Shown: in pieces, positions 62,721 through 64,000 of the stretch
Layout of the letters: the number at the start of each line of letters is the position of its first letter
Position numbering within the stretch: position 1 is the first letter of the stretch
Assembly: GCA_963769765.1 (NCBI GenBank)
Contig: CAVYNA010000006.1
Span: forward strand, 186,001-250,000
Direction of reading: 5' to 3'
Origin: Bog-756 sp963769765
Lineage (GTDB): Bacteria; Actinomycetota; Acidimicrobiia; Acidimicrobiales; RAAP-2
Length of the DNA stretch: 64,000 bases
Translations under genes and position numbers: made by a program
Notes under the pieces: generated by a model
Told to the model about the DNA's origin: nothing
The model's database searches: none
The model's input: only the letters and a program-made list of their open reading frames with translations

Positions 62721-64000
62721 TGGCCGACTTCATCGACGACCTGGCGGCTCGCTGCGAGGCACGCGGGTGGGTGTCTGCACCGTCACTCTGGGAGCTCGTC
62801 GAGGGAAGGGCCGCCGCGACCCCCGACGCCGTGCTCGCGGACGAGGACACCGGAGCGGTGCTCACCTTCGCCGACTACCGCGATGCATGCCTGCGGGCCG
62901 CAGCGGGGCTGTTCGTCGAACACGGGGTCTCCACGGCCACCGGCGTGAGCTGGGAGCTGCCCACCTGGAACGAGTCGCTCGTCCTGGTGGGTGCGCTGGC
63001 TCGGCTCGGTGCCCGCCAAAACCCGCTGATCCCGATCTACCGCGGACGTGAGGTGGGCTTCATCACGAACCAGAGCGAGGCGTCACTGCTCGTCGTCCCC
63101 ACCGTCTACCGCGGCTTCGACTTCGAGGCGATGGCACGGGAGCTCGCAGACGAGCGCCCTGGGCTCGGCGTCCTCGTCGTCGACCGGGAGCTCCCCGACG
63201 GTGATCCCGGCGTCCTGCCCGCTCTCGAGGCGCCACCCGCTCGGGCCGCGGACGCGCCGGTCCGGTGGCTCTTCTACACCTCGGGCACGACCGCCGACCC
63301 CAAAGGTGCGCCGCACACCGATCTCACGGTGATGGCCTCGGCGCTCGCCATGGCCGAGTGCCTCGACATCCGCGCCGAGGACGTCTCGGCCCTCGTCTTC
63401 CCGTTCACCCACATCGGCGGCATCGGATGGCTGCTCGCCTCCTTGATGACCGGGTGCCGGCTGCTCACCACCGAGTCGTTCGACCCGTCGGCCACCCCGT
63501 CGTTCCTCGCCTCGCGGGACGTGACCCTCGCCGGATCGGGGACCCCGTTCCACCTCGCCTACCTCGCCGCCCAGCGCGCGGCCGGGGACGGGGCCGGTCC
63601 GATCTTCCCGAAGGTCCGCGCCTACCCGGGGGGAGGCGCGCCGAAGCCGCCTCAGCTCCACCACGACTTGAAACGCGAGATCGGCGGCGTCGGCATCGTC
63701 TCGGGGTACGGCCTCACCGAGGCACCGATCGTGGTGATGGCCACGACGACGGATCCGGACGAAAAGCTCGCGACCACCGAGGGCCGGTCCACACCCGGGG
63801 TCGAGCTCGTCGTCGTCCGCCTCGACGGGAAGCGCGCACGTGCGGGCGAGGAAGGGGAGATCCGGCTCAAGGGTCCACAGGTGATCGCCGGCTACCTCGA
63901 TCCGAGCCTCGACGCGGAAGCCTTCGACGACGAGGGGTACTTCCGCTCGGGCGACCTCGGAGTGGTCGACGCCGAGGGGTACGTCACGATCACCGGTCGC
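62720..64000 (+). CDS. AMP-binding acyl-CoA ligase, 3' end outside window
   Basis: The frame is open from ATG 62720 to the window edge (427 residues visible). Motifs are RWLFYTSGTTADPKGAPHTD, FPFTHIGGIGWLLAS, SGYGLTEAPIVVMA and EGEIRLKGPQVIAGYLDP, then GYFRSGDLGVVDAEGYVTIT. The C-terminal lysine domain lies beyond the window. It overlaps the previous stop by TGATG. The substrate acid is unknown. Confidence 0.9.
   Translation, partial: MADFIDDLAARCEARGWVSAPSLWELVEGRAAATPDAVLADEDTGAVLTFADYRDACLRAAAGLFVEHGVSTATGVSWELPTWNESLVLVGALARLGARQNPLIPIYRGREVGFITNQSEASLLVVPTVYRGFDFEAMARELADERPGLGVLVVDRELPDGDPGVLPALEAPPARAADAPVRWLFYTSGTTADPKGAPHTDLTVMASALAMAECLDIRAEDVSALVFPFTHIGGIGWLLASLMTGCRLLTTESFDPSATPSFLASRDVTLAGSGTPFHLAYLAAQRAAGDGAGPIFPKVRAYPGGGAPKPPQLHHDLKREIGGVGIVSGYGLTEAPIVVMATTTDPDEKLATTEGRSTPGVELVVVRLDGKRARAGEEGEIRLKGPQVIAGYLDPSLDAEAFDDEGYFRSGDLGVVDAEGYVTITGR

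Overview
The window is high-GC DNA (about 70% by eye) with many GTG starts and 1-4 bp gene overlaps. A WhiB regulator, an Lsr2-type xenogeneic silencer, an F420/PPOX-type reductase, a MoxR-DUF58-transglutaminase cluster and a FadE-IpdF-FadD3-like steroid cluster point to Actinomycetota. The gene mix and the SipW/TasA-type locus fit Acidimicrobiia or a near relative, but that placement is inference. At least four genes start 6 nt after a TANNNT box, which suggests leaderless mRNAs.

Layout. 1-5.2 kb: an operon with an acyl-CoA dehydrogenase-like protein, an amino acid:[carrier protein] ligase (SerRS-like catalytic core), a DUF1839 protein with an apparent frameshift and a GH2 beta-mannosidase-like protein. 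5.3-8.4 kb: a polyprenyl-phosphate sugar transferase and a GT4 glycosyltransferase (surface polysaccharide). 8.5-14.7 kb: housekeeping and regulatory genes (LMW phosphatase, epimerase, WhiB, Nudix, zinc-ribbon coiled coil, histidine phosphatase, TetR, Zn-alcohol dehydrogenase). 15-17 kb: SipW-type signal peptidase with two exported proteins, probably a surface fibre locus. 17-22.3 kb: small conserved proteins, a TIGR04053-like radical SAM/SPASM protein, MscL with a zinc ribbon, a PPOX reductase and a secreted protein.

22.3-35.2 kb is the accessory region. It holds Lsr2, an integrase remnant, a PE_PGRS-like glycine-rich exported protein, arsenite exporter Acr3 with DUF2180, a CSLREA/beta-helix exported protein, VapBC-like and Phd/ParE-like toxin-antitoxin pairs with palindromic operators, DUF6933 genes (one a duplicated fragment) and a broken dihydrofolate reductase-like gene. 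A 24-bp direct repeat (27777-27800 and 35165-35188) matches the 3' end of rnpB (minus strand, about 35169-35551). This suggests that the 7.4 kb between the copies entered as an element targeting the rnpB 3' end.

35.6-64 kb returns to core-like content: xseA-xseB; acyl-CoA ligase; MBL hydrolase; ferredoxin-reductase-type flavoprotein; transglutaminase/DUF58/MoxR operon; an overlapping glycerol-kinase-like/ADPS-like/GlpD operon; a divergent PerR-like regulator with rubrerythrin, Fe-S protein and DUF3501; nitrobindin-like protein; SSB; MsrB; then a catabolic run of acyl-CoA dehydrogenase, SDR, FadD3-like ligase, Zn-ADH, two further acyl-CoA ligases and an unknown two-domain protein, running off the right edge.
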